In this document: positions 1 to 10,303 of the stretch, piece after piece
Numbering within the stretch: the first letter of the stretch is position 1
How the letters are laid out: the number at the start of each line of letters is the position of its first letter
Assembly: GCA_033964015.1 (NCBI GenBank)
Contig: JAWWUD010000062.1
Location: 62,001 to 126,000, forward strand
Reading direction: 5' to 3'
Length of the DNA: 64,000 nucleotides
From: Scolanthus callimorphus
Lineage: Eukaryota > Cnidaria > Anthozoa > Actiniaria > Edwardsiidae
The notes under the pieces: model-generated
The model's database searches: none
Seen by the model: only the letters and a program-made list of their open reading frames with translations
What the model was told of the DNA's origin: nothing
Program-made: the position numbers and the translations under genes

Positions 1-559
1 TTGCTCATCTTAAGGTGGATCGACCCAGTAATTTTGCACCCATGCCAACCAATTTTGAACCTCTCATATAAAAACAGTTTGAATTCAATCGCGCAGCCAA
101 TATAACATACCTACTACACATAGACTGAAACACATGTCAGTACAAAATTTGGGGAGAGATCCGAGTTAGTATCACGTGACAATCAGGCCACGCCTAATTT
201 TACTCTCACCCCACTTTCAGGCTGTAACGATATTTTTTCAATAAATGCTCTATGGTACCTCGAGATTGAATGATTGCCTACGTGTAACTGAAGTTTGACT
301 AAATTCTACAAGCCCAATCTGAAGATATTTTAGGATTTCTAAATCAGAGCTATAATTTATGTAAAATTCAGTGTAGTGAACTAACATGGCAGAGTTTGGT
401 ATTTCATGATTATAAATTGAAGGTTTTTATAGCTCATTCTATTTTGAATATGTTTAAAGAAGGTGATGCCTCTAATAAGAATTACATATTTCTTTGCGAT
501 TTCGAAAAGGATACAAATGTAAGTATCAACATAATTGCCCCGCGCATCGGCTCACAGCG
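1..559. other. Non-coding stretch, no gene seen
   Basis: AT-rich sequence with only short open frames that lack splice context or recognisable motifs. No repeat boundary is visible before the foldback that begins near 560. Confidence 0.5.
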
Positions 560-1193
560 AAATTTTGGCCTACTTTCAGAAAGTTTGTTTTGATTTAAAA
601 AATCGTATTTTTTTTTTCACTTCAAATTTTTGGACGACTCCGATTGATCAATTTAAAGTTTGTCTCCGAAGTTTCATATCAATTGAAATCCTCTATGGTT
701 ATCAAATGTGGACGCAAAAGTCGATAAATATTGGATGGATTTATGCAGTTTCTGCCCTGGGACTAGCTATTGTTCTTTGTTCGGCATAAAATCGAATTCC
801 AGTGCGGCACGGAATTCGCGCCTGACTGCTCAACGAATCGTCCCCGACATATGGTAATTTTAATTTAAAAATGCAGAACAAAAGACCGAAAAGCCTAAGA
901 AAATTATAATACGTCGGAGAGTAGCCAAGCAAGGACATGCCCACGTGCGCTCCATTGGAATTCGATTTTGTGCCGAACGGGAAACAATAGCAAATCCCAG
1001 AGCAGAAACTACAGAAATACATCCAATGTTTATCGATCTCTGCGTTCCCAGTTGAACGCCTTAGAGGATTTTAATTGATATGAAACTACGAAGACAAACT
1101 TTACATTGATTCATTTGTGTCGTCCAAAAATTTGATGTGAAAAAAACTACGATTTTTTAAATCAGACCAAATTTGTTGAAAGTAGGCCCAAAT
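560..1193. repeat. Large foldback repeat with ~240-bp arms
   Basis: Bases 560-804 and 953-1193 are imperfect reverse complements of each other, separated by about 148 bp. The arms share long blocks such as GGCCTACTTTCA, AAAATCGAATTCCA and the GATTTAAAAAATCGTA region. Open frames on both strands here (for example 741-1022 minus) are by-products of the symmetry. The arms have drifted by several per cent, so this is not a very recent insertion. No flanking target duplication was recognised. Confidence 0.8.
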
Positions 1194-1339
1194 CTATATA
1201 TTAGTCGATTCAATGATATGAATCATGCATTCATTGTTGACTGCACTTTTTTCCGCAGACGCCCTACATTTCAACCAATTTGTAACTTCACCGCGCAAAG
1301 GATAAAAATGCAATATTCCGGCAATCCTAAATCAGCTAA

Positions 1340-2085
1340 GGGAGCGTTCATAATTTATCTAGAGGGGGGGCTATGATGATTTTGAGGGGGGGGGCCTCTC
1401 TTTTTCCCTAATATCATTTAGGGGGGGCTATGGAAAATTTCCAACAAAAATAAAACCAAGCACATACACTCGTGCACTCGGTCGAGTGAGAAAAATTTGA
1501 CAATTGTAACCACCCAAAGTAATCATCACATGGTCTAAATTGGGTGGCAACAAGATGTAAACACCGTTAGCCGATTTGGTCTATTCCTGTTTTTTATTTT
1601 ATTTTGACAAATGTTGATACTGAGAAGTAAAGTACGAACTAGAAGAATGGCGTCCACTCCTTGTGCTGCAAGGTCCCTATGCCCAGTGGCTCAAACTCAC
1701 GTTTACTCTCGCTCTCCTCACTCCATGTTTCGCCCAAGACAATGTTTGTCTCCATTGTCATCATCATCATCCTCTTTTTTCAGCTTCCAGAAACAATGTA
1801 AAGGGAGTTCAGTCCTTCAGTAAAAAGCTGCTCTTCCCATTAGTAATCTTTGTAGCGTAATCTTTGTGGGTTTGACATGTATATGGTCTTGGGGGCCAGC
1901 ACATGTATATGTGCTGGGGTGGGGGGGGGGGGGGGGGCTATGATATTTTTCTTTGATTATTTGACATCTCTTGAGGGGGGTCAGGAAAAAATCCCTGAGA
2001 TCATCAGGGGGGGCTTCAAAAAATGAAAAGAAAAAAATTAGGAAATCATCATAGGCCCCCCTCTAGATAAATTATGAACGCTCCC
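1340..2085. mobile_element. Harbinger-like non-autonomous element, TAA duplication
   Basis: The element starts GGGAGCGTTCATAATTTATC and ends with the reverse complement, GATAAATTATGAACGCTCCC, giving ~45-bp terminal inverted repeats. It is flanked by TAA at 1337-1339 and 2086-2088. A 3-bp TWA duplication with G-rich termini is typical of PIF/Harbinger elements. The interior is G-rich and non-coding, with runs of 7 to 20 G. No transposase is present. Confidence 0.7.
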
Positions 2086-2374
2086 TAAACGATCATTTAT
2101 TGGAATACAGCGGAAAGCACAAATTTAAGTTATGCTGTCTAAAGTTGATTCTTCAATGATATGAGAATAATTGTGGTTGCATGCTTCTACTTGAAGGAAA
2201 AAGGCCAGAACATCATAGGCCCCCCTCTAGATAAATTATGAACGCTCCCTAAACGATCATTTATTGGAATACAGCGGAAAGCACAAATTTAAGTTATGCT
2301 GTCTAAAGTTGATTCTTCAATGATATGAGAATAATTGTGGTTGCATGCTTCTACTTGAAGGAAAAAGGCCAGAA
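2047..2374. repeat. 164-bp tandem duplication of the element end and its flank
   Basis: Bases 2047-2210 and 2211-2374 are near-identical direct copies. Each contains the last ~39 bp of the inverted-repeat element plus ~125 bp of its original flank. The duplication therefore happened after the element inserted. Confidence 0.9.
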
Positions 2375-2492
2375 CATGAATAGCTTCTCAAGCCATGTCA
2401 AGCTGTGTTCAAACAGTTTAACTGAAATAAATTAAACTTCATAGTCATACTCAGCCGGATTTGATATTAGGAAAAGATGTTCTGTAACTTAC

Positions 2493-2645
2493 CTCACGCA
2501 GAAATGCTTTTCTATCTTTTCTAGGCGCCTTCTTGGCTTTGGAAACTGTAAACTCTTCTACCCTGCGAGCAGAGGAAATCACTGCTCGCAGGGTATAACT
2601 CTTCAAACTCATCGCACGAATGTATTGTGTGACTACACAGTGCAT
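2493..2645 (-). other. Possible first coding exon, unassigned
   Basis: On the minus strand an ATG at 2645 (or 2612) opens a frame of up to 51 codons, ending at a good splice donor (GAG then GTAAGT at 2492-2487). The peptide is basic (Lys/Arg-rich) and I do not recognise it. A perfect hairpin repeat lies inside the frame, which argues that part of it is repeat-derived. No downstream exon lies to the left within the window. Treat it as a weak candidate. Confidence 0.2.
2559..2595. repeat. Perfect hairpin, 14-bp arms
   Basis: TACCCTGCGAGCAG at 2559-2572 is followed after 9 bases by its exact reverse complement at 2582-2595. Confidence 0.9.
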
Positions 2646-3456
2646 TTGTGTTGTATTTTCATCAAAGAATGTTGAGATTTTCTTTCAACATCACCGAGCA
2701 GAGACAATTCGCGGAGAAGACCCGTGACTCTCTCCCGCGTTAGAATCCATGTTCACATGCGACGCAAACAGTAGCTAGCTAGGCACGATCGCTAGGCCAG
2801 TGTGTGCTCCATTCTGATTGGTTAACTGTTTCAATCTGGTAAAACGTTATTTTTAGTCGCCTGACAGGAGCGGACAGGAGCCGTTTCACCAAAAAATAGT
2901 AACAAGACCCCCAGCAACGGGTGCTGGAATTGTATTTTCTTGTTGTTACGATGTATGACGTAATTCCCCTTGGGAATCACTATTCTCTTATATACCACTC
3001 CTTAGCAGTGGCTGTTCACTTGACATCGCAGATTCCTGTTATCAACCGGGGCCAATTTTTCCCTGTTCATTGTAATCATACTTCCAACGAAACAAAGAGT
3101 TGTTGGAAAGTGTGTTCATTATGGTTCATAGCTTTATTATAATTCCAGGTAATTTAGAATGATTGAATATGTTTCAGATTATTTTCTGGGAGAACTCTTC
3201 TTATACTGCCATTTCGTACACGATTAATGTGCAACTGTGTTTCTTGATAGGCTTAACACTTTGGTATGAAAAGTATAATATCTAGCATATAATCTCGCTT
3301 CCTGGATTTCCAATCTGGTAGTTAGTAACCGAACGTTTAGTTAGTCAGTTTAGTGTAAAGCTTTAATCCTCGGAGCTTAATACGTTGCATCGAACGAGGA
3401 ATACGTTCCCGGGTTTTTGTCCCACAGGGTTTTATCCCGGGTTTTCGTATCAGGCA
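2646..3456. other. Non-coding stretch left of the Copia element
   Basis: No convincing coding frame, RNA gene or repeat boundary was seen. A 73-codon frame at 2921-3142 has no recognisable motif. Confidence 0.4.
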
Positions 3457-3833
3457 TGTTGAAGAAAAAAATTGGTTGTCTGAACGGAAATGAAGATGTC
3501 TTGATTCTTCAATATTCAGTCTTTAATCAGCAGTGGTGCCTTTCACACAAGGGCAGGTTTAACACAAGTGAAGAAATGCCCGAGAGCGTACAACTTATAT
3601 ACATAGCCACGGAATGTTCTAGAAGAGGTAAACATTACATCATTGTATTGTTCCTAAAATAGATCCATAACATGTTACAAATATTGTAAGTGCACGAATA
3701 CTGCATGGAACATTCCGGAAATATCTAGATTGCTTTTAATCATGCTGAGTCATCATGAGTCACTGATAATAGTTTGAAATAGTCCATTCTCCGTGGATCT
3801 GGAAAGTTCGCTAAGAGTGCATATTTTCCAACA
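3457..3833 (-). repeat. Copia 3' LTR
   Basis: 377 bp, TGTTG...CAACA. Being at the left, it is the 3' LTR of this minus-strand element. It differs from the other LTR by a few substitutions and small indels (for example GTCACTGATA against GTCACTCACTGATA). Confidence 0.95.
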
Positions 3834-3848
3834 CTCCTCCTCAATCGC
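3834..3848 (-). other. Copia polypurine tract
   Basis: On the minus strand the bases directly before the 3' LTR read GATTGAGGAGGAG, a purine-rich primer for plus-strand synthesis. Confidence 0.7.
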
Positions 3849-3855
3849 AAGGGAA

Positions 3856-6837
3856 CTATCCAGTAACTGGTTTAACTCGAGCCATCTCTCGAAGCCTTGA
3901 AAACTGTCGTTGATTCAAGCCTTTAGTTAACATATCAGCAATCATGTCTTCCGTCCTGCAAAACTTGATTTCGATGACGCCATTACTCACTTGCTCACGA
4001 ACAAAATGAAACTTTATATCTATATGCTTGGCGCGTCCATGGAATTGTGGATTCTTGGTCATGCATATGGCGGACTGATTATCCTCAAAAATCAATGTAG
4101 GTGAAGATTTCTGTTTTCTGATAGAAGTTGCTGAATCCATATAGTTCCTTGAGCTGCGCTGGCTAGTGCCATATACTCTGCTTCTGCAGTCGAGAGCGCC
4201 ACGCACGTCTGTTTCTTGCTTCTCCAGCTAATTGCTGCTCCGCCCATTTGGAACATATATCCAGATGTAGACTTACGATCGTCTAAATCTCCAGCCCAAT
4301 CTGCATCTGAGTATCCTATGCAATCCTTTGCTTCATCTCTGCTGTAGAGTAGACCAAGATCCCTTGTTCCATTCAAATAACGTAGGATGCGCTTTATGGC
4401 AGTCCAGTGTTCTTTTGTTGGCTTTGCGCAGAATCGTGCGACATTGCTCACAGCATATGCAATGTCAGGCCTTGTTCTAGTTGACAAGAATAGTAGACTG
4501 CCAACCGCCGACTGGTATTGGGTCTGATCTGTCTTCTCATTGTCATCTGTAGCTTTGACTAGCTTCGAGCTTACATCAACTGGTGTACTTATTGGTTTAG
4601 AGTTATCCATACCAAATTTCTCCAAGACACCTTTCGTGTACGCTGATTGACCAATCCAAAGTTGTCCGGTTTCTGGATTCTGGACTACTTTAACACCCAA
4701 AAAGTGATGCAGCTCGCCCATGTCTTTCATCTTGAACTGTTTGGATAGGGCTTGCTTGACTTCAGTCATGCGTCTGTCACTTTTACCGGTCAGAAGTATA
4801 TCGTCGACATACACGGCGATAATAAACATCTCTCCCTCCAGGGCCGTAAAGATGCAGGGGTCTCCAGTGGTTTGAGCGAAGCCCATCTTCTTTAGCTTGT
4901 CGTCTAGTACAGCATTCCAGCATCGAGGCGACTGCTTGAGGCCATAGATACTTCTTTTTAGTTTACAAACTAAATGTTCTTTGCCTTTAGCTGTAAAGCC
5001 CTCTGGTTGTTTCATGTACACCTCCTCCTGTAGATCTCCATTCAGAAACGCGGTTGTCACATCCATCTGTCGTAACTGTAAACCATGCTGTGTTGCCATG
5101 GCAATAACTGTGCGTACTGATTCAAATCTGACTACAGGGCAAAACGTCTCGTCATAGTCAAGTCCATACTGCTGTGCGTACCCTTGAGCCACGAGTCGGG
5201 CCCTGTATCTTTCAACGTTTCCGTCAGCATCGGTCTTGAGCTTAAACACCCATTTACTACCCACTGGCTTTCTGTCTTTTGGAAGCACAACGAGATCCAT
5301 ACTTCGTTTTGCTTCAGCGACTCAAGTTCCTTGTTCATCGCTTCCCGCCATTTTACTTTGTCGTCACCTGATAAGGCTTCTTTTGCTGTCTTGGGCTCTC
5401 TCGGCTCAGCGTTTGCTACTGTTACCCACTCGCCATAGTAATCAGGTGGTCTTGTCTCTCTTGTTAATCGACGTAATTGGGGTTGGGCGTCTTTTTCTTC
5501 TGTGTCATCAGACTCTCCCGAGTTGCAGTCAAACTCAACGAGACGATCTTCATCTTCTTCCTTGACCTCTTGTTCAGCCTTAGGCTCCTCCTTAGGTTCA
5601 GCTTCCTTCTCTTCACAGAAGACGACATCACGGCTGTAAAACACGCGTCGCTTCTCAGGATCATAGAGTCTGTATCCTTTGGTTTCTTCGCCGTATCCAA
5701 GTAGGATGCATTTCTTGGCTTTCGAGTCTAACTTCTTTCGTTCATCTTTCGGAACGTGTGCGTATGCAGTGCACCCGAATGTGCGTAGGTGCTCTACATT
5801 GGGTTTGTCGCCTGTCCATGCTTCATATGGAGTCATGTCCTTCAGCGCCTTGGTTGGACTTCTGTTCCTCAGGTATACCGCTGTCGATAATGCTTCTGCC
5901 CAGAACTTGGGTGGCAGCTCCGCATCTTCTAACATCGACCTCACGGTTTCCACCAGAGTCCTGTTCATCCTCTCCGCTACTCCGTTCTGTTCAGGTGTTT
6001 TCGGAATGGTTAGTTGACGACGAGCACCCTCAGATTTCAGGTAGCTTTCAAACTCTGCAGAGGTATATTCTCCTCCATTATCCGTGCGCAAGATTTTCAG
6101 CCTATGTCCACTAGACTTTTCCTCTATTTATGGAAGACCTCATCTTTGCGCTTCAGGATATACACCCACACGTAGTGAGTCTTGTCATCAATGAAAGTGA
6201 GAAAATATTCTCCACCGCTCAGGGACTTTGTGCTCATTTTCCCACAAACATCACTGTGGACCAAACCAAGTGGCTCCGCGGACCGTCTGCTGCCTTGGAC
6301 CGGAAATGACTTGCGGTGAAGCTTGCCTTTCGTGCACGGCTCACAGATCTTTTTCCCCTTGGAAAACTTGTAGTCGAAACCTTCGACCATGTCGTCCTTA
6401 GCCAACTTCTTCAGGTTTTCCACACCCAGGTGTCCATATCGCCGGTGCCATGTTTCTGCAGCGGCATTTGACTGTGCTCGGCCGTCACGACAATTCAGGT
6501 AGTAGAGATTTCCTACCCTTGTCGCAGTCCCTATCAACTTCCGGTTCCCGTCCGTAATCACGCAACCGGCCTCGCTGAACTCCACGGCCTTTCCAGCTTT
6601 CGTCACTCTTGACACACTGAGTAGATTGTATGCCAGCTTTGGTACATACAATACATCATGCAACTTGCACTTTGTTTCACCGTCCTTGGCTACGAGCTCC
6701 AGTTTAACAACTCCTTTTCCAGTAGCCTCAATGACAGTTCCATCACCTAATGTGACTTCCTCGGGCTCTTCTAAGCTACAAAGTTCGACAAACAGCCGTT
6801 TATCGCTGCACATATGACAGGTTGCACCTGAGTCCAC
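3856..6837 (-). pseudogene. Copia pol: protease, integrase, RT, RNase H (frameshifted)
   Basis: The 6837-6124 frame begins with the aspartic protease motif DSGATCHM, followed by the integrase zinc module (WHRRYGHLG, then CEPCTKGK) and the first part of the catalytic core (HSDVCG). The 6091-5132 frame continues the core with DNGGEY and the Glu of EQNGVAERMNRT, then an acidic linker. The 5300-4092 frame holds the Copia-type reverse transcriptase (QMDVTTAFLNG, catalytic YVDDILLTG) and the start of RNase H (DADWAGD, TAEAEYMA). The 4206-3856 frame holds the RNase H end (EDNQSAI, AKHIDIKFHFVRE). The active-site residues remain, but breaks near 6125, 5290 and 4130 separate the pieces, and another near 6840 separates them from gag. 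Confidence 0.93.
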
Positions 6838-7616
6838 GATCCAGCTATCCTATTTGCCTTGTGTTTTCCTCTGTGCGCATTCTCCTTTTTGTGCGCGGAA
6901 TCATAACTGCCACTTGCCAGTTCTCGACAATCTCTTTTAATGTGACCAAATCGATGACAGTGATGACACCTTGGGCCTTTGCCTTTTCTGCGATGCTCAC
7001 CAGCCATTGCCTTTATCTCGCCACCCGAGCCGCAATATTTCTCTTTTAGCTTGCCTTCTTCGTGTAACAAGCGCTCGGTGACTATCTCCATCTTAGGCAC
7101 TTCTGAGTTTGCTTCAAGGGCCGTAACTAGCATGCTGTAAGAATCAGGAAGGCTTGCGAGTAAATGAACTACACGATCTTCCTCTTTAACGGGGTCACCT
7201 GCTGCCGCAAGGCCGTCGAAGATTTCTATCATCGCTTTGATGTGCTTTTGCACGGAATCACCGTCCTTTAATCGTAAAGAGTACAACTTGCGTCTCAGGG
7301 CGAGTTTGTTAGCCCACGTTTTCTTCTGGAATTGATCCGCAAGTCTGTTCCATACAGCCGCAGGGTCTTCAGGTTCTCCTAACAAGTAGAGAAGAGTCGG
7401 GTCTACGGAGAGCACTATCGTAGCTAGAGCGCGGTCTCTTTGCGTCATGAACTTGGAATATTTTTCCCCTTCTGTCTCAGCGGGTGCAGCTTCCTTTTCG
7501 CACACAATATCCCAAAGTCCATCTCTCATCAGAGCCATCCGACACTGTACTTTCCATGTAGGATAGTTTTTCCCATTCAGCGGAACTATCGCGACGGTTT
7601 TCGAGTCTGTAGCCAT
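6771..7616 (-). CDS. Copia gag with CCHC zinc knuckle
   Basis: A 281-codon frame starting at the ATG at 7616, about 140 bp inside the 5' LTR. The N-terminal LNGKNYPTWK motif and the central Gag helices are those of Copia-type gag (UBN2 family). A CCHC knuckle, CHHCHRFGHIKRDC, lies near residues 217-230. Gag packages element RNA into virus-like particles in the cytoplasm. The last ~30 codons run out of the pol frame because of a shift near 6840, so the native gag-pol junction is lost. Confidence 0.9.
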   Translation of the reverse strand: MATDSKTVAIVPLNGKNYPTWKVQCRMALMRDGLWDIVCEKEAAPAETEGEKYSKFMTQRDRALATIVLSVDPTLLYLLGEPEDPAAVWNRLADQFQKKTWANKLALRRKLYSLRLKDGDSVQKHIKAMIEIFDGLAAAGDPVKEEDRVVHLLASLPDSYSMLVTALEANSEVPKMEIVTERLLHEEGKLKEKYCGSGGEIKAMAGEHRRKGKGPRCHHCHRFGHIKRDCRELASGSYDSAHKKENAHRGKHKANRIAGSWTQVQPVICAAINGCLSNFVA

Positions 7617-7741
7617 GCTTTTAGAACTTCCACAGGTATCCCAAGATTTGCGTGTAACACAGTCACTTCAAAAGGCCAGGTCACTCAGATTCAAAATGGC
7701 GATCTACGAGTCTCTTCGAGTCTTCGTCTTCAGGCTTGCAC

Positions 7742-7757
7742 TGCTGGGCCCATAACC
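7742..7757 (-). other. Copia primer-binding region
   Basis: Directly downstream of the 5' LTR on the minus strand the sequence reads GGTTATGGGCCCAGCA. This is the expected place for a tRNA primer site. An initiator-tRNA-like pairing is likely but not checked. Confidence 0.55.
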
Positions 7758-8135
7758 TGTTGAAGAAAAAAATTGGTTGTCTGAACGGAAATGAAGATGT
7801 CTTGATTCTTCAATATTCAGTCTTTAATCAGCAGTGGTGCCTTACACAAGGGCAGGTTAACACAAGTGAAGAAATGTCCGAGAGCGTACAACTTATATAC
7901 ATAGCCACGGAATGTTCTAGAAGAGGTAAACATTACATCATTGTATTGTTCCTAAAATAGATCCATAACATGTTACAAATATTGTAAGTGCACGAATACT
8001 GCATGGAACATTCTGGAAATATCTAGATTGCTTTTAATCATGCTGAGTCATCATGAGTCACTCACTGATAATAGTTTGAAATAGTCCATTCTCCGTGGAT
8101 CTGGAAAGTTCGCTAAGAGTGCATATTTTCCAACA
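7758..8135 (-). repeat. Copia 5' LTR
   Basis: 378 bp with TGTTG...CAACA ends, near-identical to the copy at 3457-3833. It should hold the element promoter, but no clear TATA box was assigned. Confidence 0.95.
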
Positions 8136-8261
8136 AAGCAGCGTATCATGGTTTGCATTTTTATTAGGTTTAAGTACTTAGCTTTTTAGGTAAAAGTTTT
8201 GTAATTATGTAACTTTAAATTTTCTCGTCATTTTGTACTTAAGGTTGGCCAAATTATTTCT

Positions 8262-8267
8262 ATTATA
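8262..8267. repeat. Target site duplication ATTATA (left)
   Basis: ATTATA directly abuts the left end of the Polinton-like element and matches 14979-14984 exactly. Six-base duplications are the Polinton/Maverick signature. Confidence 0.9.
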
Positions 8268-9027
8268 AGTAGTATAGTAGGTATGGAATTAGCCCCTTTT
8301 TTGCGGAGCCCGGTGCGGAGCCGCGGAGCCATGACGTCACAAATGAGGAGCCCGGTGCGGAGCCTCGGAGCTTTTTTCGGAGCCCGGTGCGGAGCCCGGT
8401 GCGGAGCCGCGGAGCCGGATGACGTCACAGACTATTTTTTTGCGGTTGAGCCTGCGGCTGAGCATGCGGGTGAGCCGGACGACGTCATTGCCTATTGTAT
8501 TCAAAACAAAGGGAGACAATAGGATACCCCCCCCCCCCCCCCTACTTTTTTGTCTCAAGACAAAAGAAGGAGCATTGTGGTGAGGAGCCTATTGTAATTG
8601 GAGACATTAGAAGGACACCCCCCACCCCCCTACTTTTTTTTGTCTCAAGACAATAGAACAATAAAAGCTATTGTTCTCGGACTCAATAAAAGCCTAGCAC
8701 TGAAGTCACCATCGAGTAATATTATTCCACGGTTCAATGGGTTCTTATGCTAATGAGTCTTTTGTATTTCTAAGTCTTTTGTGTAAGGGATTAGTGTTTG
8801 TTGACTGCAAGTCGAATATTAATTATAGTGTAAGGTTTTGTTTATGCGGAGATAACATGATGCAGAAATATGGTTTATTCTCTTTATTATAAAATGAATG
8901 AATATCGATTACATAAAATACTATTACATAAAATACTACCACTAACGGTTAGGTAAATAACCGCTTTATTAAGAAATTGATTACAAGTCTAAAGTCTGTT
9001 CACTAGTATTCTTGACTTGAGGTAGAG
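8268..9027. repeat. Left terminal inverted repeat of the Polinton-like element
   Basis: 760 bp matching the reverse complement of 14224-14978 with few differences. The outer part holds GC-rich tandem units based on GCGGAGCCCGGT. Two copies of the CRE-type octamer TGACGTCA lie at 8332-8339 and 8420-8427, with a third near-copy at 8481-8487. A C-run at about 8527-8542 is longer than in the other arm. The inner end overlaps the last ~16 codons of the acidic zinc-ribbon gene. Confidence 0.92.
8965..8970 (-). terminator. Poly(A) signal inside the left inverted repeat
   Basis: AATAAA on the minus strand, 11 bases past the stop codon of the acidic zinc-ribbon gene. The same hexamer in the opposite arm serves the ATPase gene. 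Confidence 0.6.
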
Positions 9028-9853
9028 TTTTCCACTCATCTTTTTTCTTGTTGTAATACGAGCCCGCCATGCAATCATAACACCGCAGAAAAGACCCCTT
9101 CCAAGCTTTTCCCATTGGGGATTGCTTTTGACAAACTGGGCATTCGTAGAGTTTGTCTTTTTCGTAACGTCCGGACATTTTATCTTGCCACAAGCATTTT
9201 CCACACCCAGCAATATCGATGCGATAAGAATTGTTCCCTTCACAATGACTGCATAATCCATCAGCTTTCTTTTCAATGTCACCCGAGACTCCATCTCCCA
9301 CTTGTCTCATGTCTTCGTCACTGGATTGCTCAGTTTCCTCATCATCGGATTGCTCCACGTCCTTATCGTCACTAGATTGGTCAGTTTCTTCATCACTTTC
9401 ATTATTATCGTCCGTTTCATCATCGCTAGACTGCTCGCTTTGTGTCTCCCTACTTTCATAGGTAACTACATCGTTCAAAGCTGCTTTGTTACGGATCAGT
9501 CTCTTATCAATTCCTAATTCTGCAAGTCCCTCGAGAAAAGCCTTTAAACCTCTTGGTGGTGAAATGTCTTCGCTGAAAGGTAGTAATACAAACTCTACAA
9601 GATCAGCAATAACTGTGTTTGGTATTCTGCGTTTACGACGAATCATTTCCCCGTTAGGCGACCAAAACAAAATATCTTTAGAGGCGGCTATACTGTGCAG
9701 AAGGTCTCGGGCATTTTGATAGGGAACAGCATTTGAAATCTGATTCAACACGTCTTTGATTCGAGGTCCATCTTTTTCCTCCTCTTGCTCACTCTCGTCA
9801 TCGCTAGACATATCGCTGTCTGAGTCCAGTGAACGTTTCATGGCGAATACCAT
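8981..9853 (-). CDS. Acidic zinc-ribbon protein of the Polinton-like element
   Basis: 290 codons from the first ATG at 9853 (a second ATG at 9841 gives 286). The frame is open upstream but has no ATG there, and the TATA box at 9889-9896 favours one of these two starts. Layout: an acidic N-terminus rich in Ser, Asp and Glu; a hydrophobic helical module at about residues 30-130 (ILFWSPNGEMI, then IADLVEFVLLPF); a long Ser/Asp/Glu-rich linker at about 135-195; and a C-terminal zinc ribbon with four pairs, CSHC, CGKC, CPVC and CYDC. The last ~16 codons lie in the inverted repeat. I do not recognise a named family. Similar helical modules occur, to my recollection, in other metazoan Polinton-like copies, which is not checked. 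Role unknown; nucleic-acid or protein binding is only a guess. Confidence 0.75.
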   Translation of the reverse strand: MVFAMKRSLDSDSDMSSDDESEQEEEKDGPRIKDVLNQISNAVPYQNARDLLHSIAASKDILFWSPNGEMIRRKRRIPNTVIADLVEFVLLPFSEDISPPRGLKAFLEGLAELGIDKRLIRNKAALNDVVTYESRETQSEQSSDDETDDNNESDEETDQSSDDKDVEQSDDEETEQSSDEDMRQVGDGVSGDIEKKADGLCSHCEGNNSYRIDIAGCGKCLWQDKMSGRYEKDKLYECPVCQKQSPMGKAWKGSFLRCYDCMAGSYYNKKKDEWKTLPQVKNTSEQTLDL

Positions 9854-9888
9854 TGGCAAATGATTTGCTGATCCTCAAACGTGACTTG

Positions 9889-9896
9889 TATTTATA
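9889..9896 (-). promoter_or_regulatory. TATA box for the acidic zinc-ribbon gene
   Basis: Minus strand reads GGGTATAAATAC, placing TATAAATA 36 bases upstream of the ATG at 9853. It sits just past the stop codon of the pX-like gene (9900), so the two minus-strand genes appear to be separately promoted. Confidence 0.7.
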
Positions 9897-9899
9897 CCC

Positions 9900-10214
9900 T
9901 CAGAGGAGTAATGCTAAAACAGGGACGAGTAGGTCTTGGACAAACCCACCCCCTTTTTGTGACAAGATTTGCTGTTTTTCTTTGAAAGGGGTGGAACCAC
10001 TAGCCAAGGCGCCTAGGTCCTCCCCGTGTCGTCTTATGTTACTAAACTCCTCGTCACCCAATGGAATATATCCATTTCCAACATTATGGGCAATCTGAGT
10101 TAGAGCATGTACTTGTTCTGGGGTGGCTGTGTCGAGAAGGTATTGACGCTGATGCCGTGGGCAGTGACACAAGGCTTGTAGGAAGCCTACGTTGTTCTTC
10201 ACTACTCGAGACAT
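9900..10214 (-). CDS. Small pX-like (adintovirus-type) protein
   Basis: 104 residues from the ATG at 10214. A longer in-frame start at 10250 overlaps the TATA box and is unlikely. An N-terminal helical region includes FLQALCHCPRHQRQYLL and a conserved-looking ALTQIAHNVGNGYIPL segment. A basic/polar middle with RRHGEDLGAL follows. The C-terminus, QKGGGFVQDLLVPVLALLL, is a glycine-hinged hydrophobic tail. This overall plan (small, helical, QKGG followed by a hydrophobic end) is what I associate with the pX or minor-virion-type protein of metazoan adintoviruses and Polintons. Function as a virion or membrane-active protein is inferred. It is the first gene left of the repeat array and diverges from the ATPase gene. 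Confidence 0.7.
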   Translation of the reverse strand: MSRVVKNNVGFLQALCHCPRHQRQYLLDTATPEQVHALTQIAHNVGNGYIPLGDEEFSNIRRHGEDLGALASGSTPFKEKQQILSQKGGGFVQDLLVPVLALLL

Positions 10215-10250
10215 GGTTGTAAATGAACAGAAGAAACATGATGTTACCAT

Positions 10251-10258
10251 TATTTATA
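10251..10258 (-). promoter_or_regulatory. TATA box for the pX-like gene
   Basis: Minus strand reads GGTATAAATAAT, 37-44 bases upstream of the ATG at 10214. It matches the box of the acidic gene almost exactly. Confidence 0.75.
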
Positions 10259-10303
10259 CCATTTCTTTATTGGAATAGCATTCTTTTGATGTGGCTTTAA
10301 AAC

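Larger units (their letters stand above)
3457..8135 (-). mobile_element. Copia LTR retrotransposon, frameshifted copy
   Basis: A full-length element read on the minus strand. It has two near-identical LTRs (3457-3833 and 7758-8135) with TGTTG...CAACA ends. A primer-binding region lies beside the right LTR and a GAGGAGGAG polypurine tract beside the left one. Coding order is gag with a CCHC knuckle, protease, integrase, reverse transcriptase, RNase H. Integrase before reverse transcriptase is diagnostic of Copia (Ty1-type) elements. Flanks AGGCA (3452-3456) and AAGCA (8136-8140) match at 4 of 5 bases, consistent with a slightly decayed 5-bp target duplication. At least four frame changes (near 6840, 6125, 5290 and 4130) disable the polyprotein, so this copy is not autonomous. 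Confidence 0.95.

Noticed and set aside
5236..6114. Plus-strand frames of 84-118 codons inside the Copia element
   Set aside because: Antisense shadows of the pol coding region.
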